Positions 39,630-49,700 of a DNA stretch of 64,000 bases are shown one piece after another; position 1 is the stretch's first letter, and every line of letters starts with the position of its first letter. This DNA comes from Scheffersomyces stipitis CBS 6054. Lineage: Eukaryota > Ascomycota > Pichiomycetes > Serinales > Debaryomycetaceae. The DNA lies in the NCBI RefSeq assembly GCF_000209165.1, contig NC_009068.1, forward strand, positions 1,054,001-1,118,000. The letters run 5' to 3'. The translations under genes and the position numbers were made by a program. Under the pieces are notes generated by a model. The model did no database searches. It was given only the letters and a program-made list of their open reading frames with translations, and was not told the origin of the DNA.

Positions 39630-41888
39630 CTACACCTTCTGCTTCTTGGGGTCTGACTCTATTTCTTCATTTTCTTCGACTTCACGAGCCCTCTTCTTAG
39701 AGGCAGACTCATCATCTTCTTTAACTGAAATAACGGTGTTTACTTCAACTTTTTCTGTACCATTGTCTTGATCTTCCATAACTTCTTCATGTTCGACTTC
39801 ATCATCGTTCATGTCTACCTGTACGTCATCTTGTACATCTTCATTTGGTTCTTCTCCTATTTCTTCTTTTTGTTCCTCTTTTTGTTCCTCTTTTTGTTCC
39901 TTAACTTCTTCTTCTCTTTCCTCCTTAACATCTACGTCTTCATTCTGTTCTTCTACTACTTCTTCTTCTTTTCCCTCGTCCAACATCTCCTTAGTCAATA
40001 ATGATCCAAACTGAAGCCATCTAGTTCTACGCTGGAGTTTCAATCTTTTCCAAATAAGCGAGTTTCGCTTTTCAAGGAGTTCTTCCTTTTTTACCGGATT
40101 GAACTCGTCTTCAATATTGGAAGTTATTGCAGCAAAACTTTGATCAATGTGAGAGATGGACTCCTCAGTGTCCTGCCTGTGCGCCAACTTATTCATGTCC
40201 CTTTGAACTTTCATCATTCTCGTAGCCAGGGGAGTCACATAGGTGTTGAAGTACTTCTTGTTCTTATAGGGGAACAACTTTTCAGATTTCTCCTTTACCT
40301 CTTGCAACTCTTCTTTTGCTACCCGTCTGTCTGCAAACAACGGCTTACCAGTGTGATCTTTGCCATAAATCAACCAACTCCACCAGAACGTTTCTCCTAC
40401 AGTTATATGCTGAATTAGAAACGAAAAGGCTGTATCTACTGATTTGAAAGAAGCAAACATATCTTTCTTGATTTTGTATAGAACTCCCTTATGTGCATCA
40501 GGAACCGAGTCATCGGTGATGTGCTTGACATTCGTGGGGGCACCTATTGACTTGATGAAGTCATCTTTGTTACGAGGAATAAGCTCAAAGTACAAATTGG
40601 CAATGATAAAGATCTTCACTAAGTATTGGAGCCTGATGGAGGACGTCTCAAACTGGTCAGTAAAGAATTCTCTGTCTTCTACTTGAAGCTCATGCGTCGA
40701 CTTATTTCCTACAGTGAATGCTGACTTGAAGTAAGCCTCCGGGAAGTACAATACTCTAGAGTACTTTTTCAGCAAGTACTCTTTGTCAGCTTCAGAACGT
40801 GGCTCTGGTACTAGAAACTGATCTATGCGGAGCTTTTTCTGGAAATCAAGTTCCATTTCCTTGATGTACTCATAGACATTAATGAGTCTATCCATGAGAC
40901 GAGACAATTCCTTACTGTTGGACTTTTTCAAGTAGTAGTATGGGTCGTTGAACAACTTTTCTATGGCCATCAAGTCTTCCACAAACTGCGATTTAGTTTT
41001 TACTTCATAGATAGAACGGTTAGCGATATGGAAGTACTTGTTCAAACCGGTGTTGTCTTCAAATGCAAAGATGTTGGTGATGAATACTCTCACTCGGTAC
41101 TGGAACTTGTCGTTGAAACTATCCTTTTTGTAGGTGTCGCTTTTTCCCCGAGAGTCCTTGAAGATGAATTTGTCTGTAAGCGAATTGCATAGGTCAAGAA
41201 CGGCAATTCTATCGCTAGTGGCTGTTCTGTCAAAGACTCGTTCTTGGAAAAGAAGTTCTCGTGACTCCAAGTACCACCAGAAGATATCCACTTGTGAAGT
41301 CGAAATGGAGAGTAAGAATCGCAGAATGCGCGATAAGCTGTCGTATAAAATCTGTTTGGTAAATTGATGGCCATTTAGAACAAGAAAGACGAGAACATCA
41401 AGAACTACAGATATTCTGTTGAAGAATTCGAGATCTATCTCCAGAAGCTCATATCCTTTGAATTGAATCTTGTTTGATTGTTGGTCAGTGTTGTCAGATT
41501 TGTCTTTCTCCGTTTTGCCATCTCTCTTGTTTGCTTCTTGTGTTTTGACCTGGTCGATCCTAGTAGAAGCCAAAGTATCGATAACGTTCAGGAAACTGGA
41601 GCCTACAACCACTTCATGGACTTTCAGGTTGATTTCGCTGTTGAAGGCAGCTACTTTTTCAGATTGATCATTTCCATCACTGAGAATACTATCGTCAATT
41701 TTGTAGTCGAATTTTGCTGCTTCCCATAGAGATACAAGATAGGATACTTTGTCCTGAAGAATCAGATCTGGAACTGTTTCCACTAAGAAGTTCTGGTCTG
41801 TTTCGGATAATACCAAGTCCACCAACCTCGTCAACGCTTGCGTGACTTCGCTGATTGGCTCAGTGATCCGGTCCGTCCATTCAGCCAT
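39630..41888 (-). CDS. HPR1: HPR1, THO complex subunit (THOC1)
   Basis: Subunit of the nuclear THO/TREX complex, which couples transcription elongation to mRNA export and prevents R-loops. 752 residues, the same length as S. cerevisiae Hpr1. The conserved Thoc1-type helical core runs from the N-terminus to about residue 590, with KEYLLKKYSRVLYFPEAYFKSAF and a Trp-rich GETFWWSWLIYGKDHTGKP near residue 500. The last 120 residues are extremely acidic with Lys: a period-12-bp minisatellite at 39867-39900 encodes EEQK units, followed by EEIGEEPNEDVQ. A basic KKRAREVEENEEIESDPKKQK C-terminus suggests a nuclear localisation signal. Confidence 0.85.
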   Translation of the reverse strand: MAEWTDRITEPISEVTQALTRLVDLVLSETDQNFLVETVPDLILQDKVSYLVSLWEAAKFDYKIDDSILSDGNDQSEKVAAFNSEINLKVHEVVVGSSFLNVIDTLASTRIDQVKTQEANKRDGKTEKDKSDNTDQQSNKIQFKGYELLEIDLEFFNRISVVLDVLVFLVLNGHQFTKQILYDSLSRILRFLLSISTSQVDIFWWYLESRELLFQERVFDRTATSDRIAVLDLCNSLTDKFIFKDSRGKSDTYKKDSFNDKFQYRVRVFITNIFAFEDNTGLNKYFHIANRSIYEVKTKSQFVEDLMAIEKLFNDPYYYLKKSNSKELSRLMDRLINVYEYIKEMELDFQKKLRIDQFLVPEPRSEADKEYLLKKYSRVLYFPEAYFKSAFTVGNKSTHELQVEDREFFTDQFETSSIRLQYLVKIFIIANLYFELIPRNKDDFIKSIGAPTNVKHITDDSVPDAHKGVLYKIKKDMFASFKSVDTAFSFLIQHITVGETFWWSWLIYGKDHTGKPLFADRRVAKEELQEVKEKSEKLFPYKNKKYFNTYVTPLATRMMKVQRDMNKLAHRQDTEESISHIDQSFAAITSNIEDEFNPVKKEELLEKRNSLIWKRLKLQRRTRWLQFGSLLTKEMLDEGKEEEVVEEQNEDVDVKEEREEEVKEQKEEQKEEQKEEIGEEPNEDVQDDVQVDMNDDEVEHEEVMEDQDNGTEKVEVNTVISVKEDDESASKKRAREVEENEEIESDPKKQKV
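39867..39900. repeat. 12-bp minisatellite in HPR1
   Basis: About 2.8 copies of TTTTTGTTCCTC (plus strand), coding EEQK repeats in the acidic tail; expected to vary in length between strains. Confidence 0.75.
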
Positions 41889-42264
41889 GTTGCACTTGAG
41901 AGAAAGGGAGAAGAATGAAAAGATTAGTTGAATTATTCACTTGATTGAATAATGAGTGCGTACAAGTGAAAATATGCGGCTGTGAGAATTAACTGTGCGA
42001 AGTAGAGTCTTACTGGACTAGATTTTGAGAAGTAGAATACAAAGGGATAGTAATAGCTCTAAAAAAAGCTCTATTGCAGAATCTTATCCAGTATTACATG
42101 GTTCTAATTTAACACTTCTTACAAAAGGAGTTTGACCCTATGCCCTTCAAATTTTTTTGCGTCTCCATGTTCACTATCTGCTCTCTAGAGAATGATTCGT
42201 TCATTATGTACACTGGAAGCTCTAAATGGATATTGACATTCTATTTACATTACTTTTGCTGCCA
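41889..42264. other. Intergenic region upstream of HPR1
   Basis: 376 bp; HPR1 promoter and 3' region of the release-factor-like gene. No sites recognised. Confidence 0.6.
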
Positions 42265-42903
42265 CTACCAGTCGAACTTCTTCTGTCGACTCTTCTTCTT
42301 ATCGCTCTGCTTCTTCTTGTTGAACATCCGCTTCTCCTTGGCGTCCTCACGGATTTCTTCCCATCGCTTCTTGTCTTCTTCACTTACCTCGCCTGCGAAA
42401 AATGTTGTGTCTTTGATTTCCTGGAGCAACTTGCGGAAGCACTCATCCGTGTTCACGTCCCTGTTTCTCGTAGTGTCACTCTGAATAAGTATCCCTCCCT
42501 TCTTTGTCTCGTACCGAATCTTCTTTGCCGAGATTTGGCGTCGTACCGGTAACGGAATCCAATAGCAGTACTGGGGATCAAGCCATTGCGATGGCTCTAG
42601 TGCGACAGTAGCCTTCGAGGAAGTCTTGTTGACTTTCTGCCCACCAGCTCCTGACGATCGGCTATAGGATATATCAAATATATGTGTCGGTATCTGTTCG
42701 ACCGTGAAGCTTTGGAGCCATGCCTTTGCTTTGTCGATATCATCTTTTGAGAATTCGTCGCTAATGGAACTCGAGTTTCGTGGTACTGGAGTCTGGAAAA
42801 AAGTACGGCAAGTGAAAAATTGACCAGAAAAGGAATTTCTAGAAAAGCAAAGTAAATACGGCTGTATTCTCCGCGTCGAAGTATACGTTAGTATGCTTGC
42901 CAT
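42265..42903 (-). CDS. Mitochondrial class I release factor-like protein (ICT1/Pth4 type)
   Basis: 212-residue protein with the codon-independent release factor domain. SGAGGQKVNKTSSK carries the catalytic GGQ at residues 87-89, and there is no codon-recognition domain. The C-terminal tail is long and very basic (KKKQSDKKKSRQKKFDW), which in ICT1/ArfB-type proteins enters the mRNA channel of stalled ribosomes. The first 40 residues are rich in Ser, Arg, Phe and Thr without acids, fitting a mitochondrial presequence. Expected function: peptidyl-tRNA hydrolysis on stalled mitoribosomes. Resembles yeast YOL114C (Pth4). Confidence 0.85.
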   Translation of the reverse strand: MASILTYTSTRRIQPYLLCFSRNSFSGQFFTCRTFFQTPVPRNSSSISDEFSKDDIDKAKAWLQSFTVEQIPTHIFDISYSRSSGAGGQKVNKTSSKATVALEPSQWLDPQYCYWIPLPVRRQISAKKIRYETKKGGILIQSDTTRNRDVNTDECFRKLLQEIKDTTFFAGEVSEEDKKRWEEIREDAKEKRMFNKKKQSDKKKSRQKKFDW

Positions 42904-43219
42904 ATCCGTTAGTTCTTTATATTAAGAAGTAGCCTATTACCACCATCACCAAACCTCTCGTTAAAAGTTGCGAAACTGAAAAGTTTCTAGTGAGAAGTCC
43001 CACTACAGCTGCGTGCACACTGAGACTATGTATACTACAGAACGGATCAAATCCTTGATCAGAATCATCATGACTAGTACAACAATGTATATACCTAGGT
43101 CTATAGACAGTGCAATAGTTACAAGAAGTATAGAATGATACAATTAAATATATTGACACGGAAGCTCAATTCCTTATCACACAGAATGAAGTCATAGATG
43201 TATCATGTGAACACTAGCT
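42904..43219. other. Intergenic region between two minus-strand genes
   Basis: 316 bp; nothing specific seen. Confidence 0.6.
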
Positions 43220-43783
43220 TCATGCTTCTTCCAACACATTGGCAGAATCAGACACAACTACAGAAGTGTTGTCAGGTTCTACAAAAGTCTTGGTGACTGT
43301 ACCGTCCTCAACGATCAATGCGTATCTTCTTGATCTTTCATTACCGAAGAACTTAGTAGCATCAAACAACAAATCAAGATCCTTAGTGAAGGCTCCAGAA
43401 GGATCAGCCAAGAACTTGATCTGGGCACCAGCAACAGTTGATCCTAACAAAGCATCACCCCACGCCTTTGTCACGAAGGCATCGTTAACAGCAACTACGA
43501 AGAACTTCTGGAATCCCTTTTCGTTGAAGCCTCTCAATCTCTTGATGAAGCCAGGAACGTGGGATGAGGAACAAGCCGGGGAAAAGGCACCAGGAACTCC
43601 GATGATGATAGACTTGCCTTCAGCAACTTCTTCAGCGAGATTGACTTGGTTGCCGGGCGAGTTTTCGTAAACAATGGTGGAAGGAATCTTTGCACCCACA
43701 GAAATCGATCTGATAGACATCTGGATCGTATTACTAAGAGTGGATCCAGCCACTAATGGAGATCTTAAAGATTTGAAGAGCAT
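43220..43783 (-). CDS. AHP1: Prx5-type peroxiredoxin (AHP1-like)
   Basis: 187-residue thiol peroxidase of the Prx5 (AhpE/TSA2-like type II) family, reducing alkyl hydroperoxides with thioredoxin. The peroxidatic site is PGAFSPACSSSH with Cys71. I see no other cysteine in the protein, so it looks 1-Cys, whereas S. cerevisiae Ahp1 has additional cysteines. Residues 1-21 (MLFKSLRSPLVAGSTLSNTIQ) look like a mitochondrial presequence, and Met22 starts a second possible form, which would give dual mitochondrial/cytosolic or peroxisomal products. Divergent from DCP1 across 497 bp. Confidence 0.85.
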   Translation of the reverse strand: MLFKSLRSPLVAGSTLSNTIQMSIRSISVGAKIPSTIVYENSPGNQVNLAEEVAEGKSIIIGVPGAFSPACSSSHVPGFIKRLRGFNEKGFQKFFVVAVNDAFVTKAWGDALLGSTVAGAQIKFLADPSGAFTKDLDLLFDATKFFGNERSRRYALIVEDGTVTKTFVEPDNTSVVVSDSANVLEEA

Positions 43784-44280
43784 ATTTACCGAAAAAAATT
43801 GGAATTGAGGGGTGGATTAGACGTCTATTGCAATTGAGAGTCTTTCGTAATGCGCAACCAGCTACTGAAGCAGAGTACAACTAAAGATAACCAAAAATCG
43901 GAATAAGAAGATAGGGAAATTAATGAGTGGGTGGGACTAAATTAGTATGGCTGATATTGATGAGTATTGTGCAGGTCTTGAAATTTATGAGAGAAAAGAG
44001 ATTCTTAGTCTAGATATATTTTTCAGCGATTCCTTCAGAGGTTACAGCAGAAAACAAAACAGAACAGGGCAGTAGTTCTATATAGATACAATTATTGTCA
44101 CAAGGGAGATTTGGAGTTATTTCATTGCAAGAAAGACCAGAAAGACCAGAAAGAGGAAACTTAAAAATCGCAAGAAACTATACGAACCGTTCGAACCTCG
44201 TTAAGAATAAGTCGTAGCCATATAAGCGAAAGTCACCAAACCATTCTCGATAACGCATATTCATTTTTCACATAATCATC
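43784..44280. other. Divergent intergenic region AHP1-DCP1
   Basis: 497 bp with both promoters. Short AAAGACCAG direct repeats at about 44134-44155; no other element recognised. Confidence 0.55.
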
Positions 44281-44829
44281 ATGGCTAAGAAAGGAGAAAC
44301 AGTTACCCAGGAACAGATCACAACGCAGGAAGGTGTCAAACTCTACAGAAACACCCTCAACTACAACGTCATAAGCAGATACGACCCAGCCATAAAACAA
44401 CTACTCTGCCACACGTCACATTGTGTGATCTACAAGTTCAACGAAAACAACGAAGAATGGGTCAAGTCAGATTACCAGGGCACATTGGCTTTATATGTGC
44501 GAGATTTCAAGGTTCCACCAGCCAATGCCCAGCCAACATATAGCGACCTTCAGGAATTGTTCTGCTACGGGCTTATTCTCATGAACAGAAACAACCCCGA
44601 ATGTTTTTCCTTGGGTTTGCTCCCTAACAAAATCACGAAACACTACTTTCCACATGGAGTCGACGACAAAGGAGTTCTTGAGATGGACGTAGAATTGAAT
44701 GACAATCTTATCATAGTTAGGAACTTGTTAGGAGAGATTTACGGGTTGTGGGTGTTTAACGAGGAGGACCGTACTAAGATGTACAAGTCTCTTGACTTCT
44801 GTTTGAACTCAGAGTCGACTGCCGTGTAA
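44281..44829 (+). CDS. DCP1: DCP1, mRNA decapping activator
   Basis: 182-residue EVH1-domain protein that activates the Dcp2 decapping enzyme in cytoplasmic P-bodies. Conserved features: LNYNVISRYDPAIKQLLCHTSHCVIYKF at the start of the EVH1 fold, FCYGLILMNRNNPECFSLGL in the middle, and LLGEIYGLWVFNEEDRTKMY near the C-terminus. It is shorter than S. cerevisiae Dcp1 (231) because the variable insert is smaller. 298 bp separate its stop from the retrotransposon. Confidence 0.92.
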   Translation: MAKKGETVTQEQITTQEGVKLYRNTLNYNVISRYDPAIKQLLCHTSHCVIYKFNENNEEWVKSDYQGTLALYVRDFKVPPANAQPTYSDLQELFCYGLILMNRNNPECFSLGLLPNKITKHYFPHGVDDKGVLEMDVELNDNLIIVRNLLGEIYGLWVFNEEDRTKMYKSLDFCLNSESTAV

Positions 44830-45109
44830 GAGTTATTCACTGTTGTACCGATGGAATGAATTTTCCAATAGGGCCTTGTAATCTGTGTAAGATAGACTAC
44901 ACTTTGAATATGTAGCATAGACAGGATCTAGTAATACGAAAAAAAAATACAAGCAAGGGGTTATACAGTTTATAAAAGATGTAGTCATAGCAGATAGAGT
45001 CTTTGTCTATAGGCTCTACATTACTCAATCATTGCTAGTTCTTTAGAGCTTCTGCCTCAAGTCTTCATGGTCCATACTTAAGAGGTTTGGCGCATAGAAA
45101 GTTTACGCT

Positions 45110-45115
45110 CACGTG
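45110..45115. promoter_or_regulatory. CACGTG box just upstream of the retrotransposon
   Basis: TCACGTGA, 12 bp before the left boundary of the insertion (45127/45128). Before insertion it would have stood about 336 bp upstream of SPT20. Confidence 0.5.
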
Positions 45116-45127
45116 ATCTATCAATCC

Positions 45128-45394
45128 TGATGGAAAGTATGCAGGATCGTCCTTTCCTTGGAAAGAAAGGAATTTATTCATTGTTAAACAGAGTATGGCG
45201 CAATGTTACAAATTCCATACTAAAACAGGGGTATATCAAGGGTATATAAGCTCCTGTTGCTTCCGACTGTTTCCAATATATAATTTATATATTAACTCTT
45301 CTTTTATACTGAAAATTTGAATAAATTTTATCCAAGGGAATTGCAGCCGTACATATAGAAATTCTAGACCTGTATATACGTTTACTTCCCATTA
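45128..45394 (+). repeat. 5' LTR
   Basis: 267 bp, TGATGG...CCATTA. TATATAA at 45243-45249 is the likely promoter TATA box. A short palindrome CTTTCC-TT-GGAAAG lies near its left end. Identical to the 3' LTR by direct reading. Confidence 0.95.
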
Positions 45395-45406
45395 GATTAG
45401 AAGTCA
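45395..45406 (+). other. Primer binding site, tRNA-Arg(UCU) anticodon arm
   Basis: GATTAGAAGTCA directly abuts the LTR. Its complement TGACTTCTAATC is the anticodon stem-loop of yeast tRNA-Arg(UCU), not a tRNA 3' end. Internal tRNA-fragment priming is known for copia, Ty5 and Tca2. Confidence 0.75.
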
Positions 45407-45439
45407 AAAGTCAAGTCGAATCCAATCAATAAATCTCAA

Positions 45440-46684
45440 ATGTCCAATTTTTCCACAAATGCTCTGTCGACTGGTAGATCGGAACTGCCAGAAGAACAGA
45501 CATTCAGTCCCATCACTGCAAGTCTTCTCGCAGAAGCGATTAGGGAACAAGCAAATCAATTGCTTGAGAAACAATCAGACGAATTTGAGGCTAAATTTCT
45601 ACTGCTTCAAAACCAAATTCATGATATCCTAACGCTTATTTCTGCCGAGAAAAGTGGTAACAGAAAAGGAGTTTCGAGAAATACTGACGATTCTTCGACC
45701 ATTACGAGTACTAATAGTGATATTAATCTTATTCAATCTAGTATTGAGTCTAGTTCGGTGCTCGCTGATGATGACTTAAGTGTAAACATCAGTGATCCAC
45801 CTAAAATTGAACACTCTCCATCGTTTAAATCAAGTAAACATTCTGCTGAAAAAACATTCAATTTATTTGAAAGAACTAACGATACGATTCGAAAGTCTCA
45901 GAAACGCTTTCATGAATCTTGGAGAAAATTACCCAAGCTCAATGATAGCAGCGTTGAACTCTGGTCCAGGGCTCTTCAGGAACTAAACAGTGACCCAGAC
46001 TATAAAGCTTTGTCTAAGGCAAACTTCAAAGTAGACTGGAACAGTTTCGAATCCAGAACTGGACTCCATGGTAATGAACTTAAATACTACTACGATTGCT
46101 GGAAGGATGATCTCATTGCACCTTATTGCAATAATACTTTGAGTATTCTTGCTGCTACCCGAGATCATACTGTCACCCTTGAAGATCTAATTGAGTACAC
46201 ATCGGAGCATGCAGATGATGCTAAAACGATGTCTATACTTGAGGAAGTGCAACGACGCTACCGAATCGATATACTGTGTAAAGACTATGTCTCAGAATTG
46301 AGAGGCAAAAACACGCATGATTATGACCGTATAATTCAATTTATTGACGGTATTCCTTCCGACCTATATGGCACCATTAGTCACTACTGTAACCAAAGAC
46401 ACGATGGCAATTGTATAATAGCTGCCGCTACGGCCAATTTCTATTATAAAGAATTTATGACCAAGGAGAATTTTCATTACCCTACCCCCAACACTTTCCA
46501 AAAGAAAATGATCAGTACACCTGGTTTCTCTGGTAAAGTTTTATCTGATTCCTCTAAATCAAGAACGAATTCCAAACACAGAAAAGACAGGAGTAACTAT
46601 AATAATTATTCTCAAAATAAACTGCTGTTGGAGAATAACCAGAAATCGCACAGAAGACAAACGGACAATGTTAATCACAACTAA
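45440..46684 (+). CDS. Retrotransposon Gag
   Basis: 414-residue capsid protein starting 45 bp after the LTR. The N-terminal 140 residues are Ser/Thr-rich with a possible coiled coil (LEKQSDEFEAKFLLLQNQ). The middle is the helical copia-type capsid core (around WSRALQELN to FYYKEFMTKENF). The C-terminus is basic (SKSRTNSKHRKDRSNYNN, KSHRRQTDN). No CCHC zinc knuckle is present, as in Ty1 Gag, so nucleic-acid binding probably depends on the basic tail. It ends in UAA at 46682-46684; the same frame continues directly into pol. Confidence 0.9.
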   Translation: MSNFSTNALSTGRSELPEEQTFSPITASLLAEAIREQANQLLEKQSDEFEAKFLLLQNQIHDILTLISAEKSGNRKGVSRNTDDSSTITSTNSDINLIQSSIESSSVLADDDLSVNISDPPKIEHSPSFKSSKHSAEKTFNLFERTNDTIRKSQKRFHESWRKLPKLNDSSVELWSRALQELNSDPDYKALSKANFKVDWNSFESRTGLHGNELKYYYDCWKDDLIAPYCNNTLSILAATRDHTVTLEDLIEYTSEHADDAKTMSILEEVQRRYRIDILCKDYVSELRGKNTHDYDRIIQFIDGIPSDLYGTISHYCNQRHDGNCIIAAATANFYYKEFMTKENFHYPTPNTFQKKMISTPGFSGKVLSDSSKSRTNSKHRKDRSNYNNYSQNKLLLENNQKSHRRQTDNVNHN

Positions 46685-46725
46685 AGCTCCGGTGGTCTCA
46701 ATAACCATCTCCGAGTCTTTGTTGA
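46682..46725 (+). promoter_or_regulatory. gag-pol stop codon with potential downstream pseudoknot
   Basis: UAA at 46682-46684, a 6-nt spacer, then stem 1 GGUGGU (46691-46696) with ACCAUC (46704-46709). Part of its loop, UCAAU (46698-46702), can pair with GUUGA (46721-46725) to form stem 2. Each stem includes one G-U pair. This is the geometry of a readthrough pseudoknot of the murine-leukaemia-virus/Tca2 type. Pairing found by eye; no energy calculation. Confidence 0.5.
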
Positions 46726-49700
46726 TGACGCACCAATACATAAATCGAAGTTACGTGCTAGGATCTGCTATGACTCTGGCGCTACTCGGACCGTTGTTAA
46801 TCTGTTAACATATTTATCTGATATCAGATACAATCTTACTGATCGTGAGAAAGTTTATAATACTGCAAATGGAGATCAGGCATATGCTCTTGCGAAAGGA
46901 TTTTTCACTCTCGAGGCAAGTCCCTTTCACATTAAGCTAGACGCTGTGTATATACCCAACATACCGGTTATACTTGTTTCCGTCAGCCAACTCGCATTGC
47001 AAAAGTATTTCCTCCATTTTGAGGACGACGGTTTCTACCTTGTTCACAACAAAGTAAGACACTATTTAGGTTCACTAAATGATGGACTTTATATTGCCAA
47101 TGATAAGGATGTACTGTTCTCGAAGAACACAGTCCGTTTCTTCAACGAGAAGCATATCGATGTTGGCAATATCCCCCAACTTGAACTCAATATTAATGGA
47201 CCACATGATTGGGTATATCATCACCTAATGTACAATCATATGGCCCTTACCAACCTATTGAACCTAGAAGTGCAAGGTCACATCACGGTTGACGACACCG
47301 AGTCAAGTAAGAATCTTGTGAAGAATTGTATAACCTGCAACAGTATTACTGTCAGACAATCATCACACAATCATCACACTCAACGCGCCGCTGTGCGCAG
47401 ACTTGAACGTGTGAGTTGCGATACTATCGGACCTTTCCAATTTAGGAGATACAATAAGTCTACTGCAAAAATATTTATCACTTCCGTTATTGATCATTAC
47501 ACCGGTTACACCAAACTATTATATACTGATCACAAGTCTCTTGCAGACACAGTATTAAATACTCTTAATTTATGGAATCATAAATTTCCTGGTGAATCGA
47601 TTTCATATTTCCGGTCGGATAATGCAATAGAACTTCCTTCTGACGAACAACTACTTAAACTTGGAATCGAACGCGATCAAATTCCACCGTATTCTCCAGA
47701 GCTAAATGGATTGGCAGAATCACATAATCGCATTATTCTTGCCAATATACGGAAAGTTGTACTAAGTTTCCCCGATCGCCACGATGAAGTATTGACTCTC
47801 TTCAAAGAAATCGTGGAATACTCGGCATTCGTCAAGAACAATACTCCCCGAAAGCTGCTCCAATATCGCACACCTGCCGCCGTCTTTTTTAACTATAAAG
47901 ACGCATATCACCGTCCTATTGTCCCATTCGGTATGGACGTTGTGATAAAAGCATCTTCGAAAGAAGAATACGAGAAGTATGGCCGTCCCTTACTTAAGAC
48001 TGAACCACACGCTTTCTTCGGTTCTATCGTCGGCTTCGCCACAGATAACTATAGCTACCGAATACTCGTCCAAGCAGAACATTTCCCAATTATAACGAAT
48101 TGTAATGCAAAACTCCTCAATTCACGCCAATTTATCGAGAATTATTTTCAATCACTTGATTTGTTACAGAGAGACAGCGCTCAATATAATGCCACAGTAC
48201 TCGATGCACTTGAAGACAAACTTGCTGATCATATCGATATCGCTGATAAAGAGGTTATCTTTGATGCTACTTTACTTAAAAACGGGGACACATCTGTCCA
48301 GACAGCCAACATTGGAGACACCAATTTATCGACGCCATCTCCTCAAAATCCTGAGGCTTTGAGCAATACACCTTCTTCGCAGATGACGATCGAAAGTCTT
48401 TCTACAAGACATCCCGAAGTAGCCACTCAACACAAACGGCGTATAGAAGAACTCACTTCTGACACGTTACCATTTCCTACCGATCAAGAAGGTAATTCGG
48501 TAGACGGAAAGCACATTAAGCGCTCACCACGATTAGGGGGAGTAAAAACAACTCCACTTTCAGCCACTAGAACGATCAGGGACCATAAGACTAAAAGTAA
48601 AATTGTTGATAACAATCGTGATTACGCTGCTGACCCCATTAAAACTGCTATAGAAGAAACCAGAACGAAAATGAGTGAAGATCATAACTTAAACTCAACT
48701 ACGACAAATTCTGAAGAGTTAACTTCACAGTTAGCCTCCCAGGAGGATAGAATCTCAGGGGAGTTATCAGGGGAAACAAATGTGGACTTATCAACCACAC
48801 CAGCACAAAATACAAGATCACATACCAAGTCAAGACTAGACAAACAAATTGAGCTGTCTAAAAATTGGTCTAACCTAGATACGCGAAAGACTCAATCATG
48901 GAATAAAGTCCCACCTGAAATACACGGAAAGGGCAAAATTAGTAAGAGGAAAGGTACCAAAGCATCATTATTGGACAAGGATGCACAAAGCTCACAAATA
49001 GCAAAAACGATCACCTCCGAAATAATAAAAAGAAAGAAGAAGACACCAGATTTCGATTCCAGTCCACAACAGATAAATGCATTGCTTAGCTTAATTAACA
49101 ATGCAGATCCGCGGAATTGCCCATTAGGGGAGTCATACTTGAATGATATGATAAAGGGCGAACAAAATATCGAAACTGAAGTTACCGATAGTAAAGGTAA
49201 TAATAATCTATTTGCTGTCATAGATAGAATTGATTATAAAGATCCTGAATGGAAAAAGTCCATGGATCGAGAAATCACAAAGTTCAAAGAATTGAACGCT
49301 TACGAGATTGTTAAGATTCCAAAAGGAGTCAAACCAATAACTACTAGATGGGTGCACACCATCAAAGAAACTTTCAAAGGAAACGACCACAAAAGTCGAT
49401 GCGTGGTTCGTGGATTTCTACAAGTTACTGGAAGAGATTTTGACCCGACGAGAATATCATCCCCAGTCGTCGATCTTACAACAATCCGAATACTAATATC
49501 CATTGCCGTCACCAAAAATTACGCTATTCACCAACTAGACATTGAGTCGGCATACCTTAATGCACTGTTACCTGAGGAACATCCATTGTATGTATATCCT
49601 CCAAAAGGTTATGAATTACAGGAAGACTATTGTTGGAAATTAAAGAAAGCAGTATATGGTGCTAAACAAAGCGGTTACGAATGGTATATATGTCTCAAAG

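Noticed and set aside
46559..46741. A frameshift at the gag-pol junction
   Set aside because: gag and pol are in the same frame; only a stop codon separates them, so no frameshift is needed.
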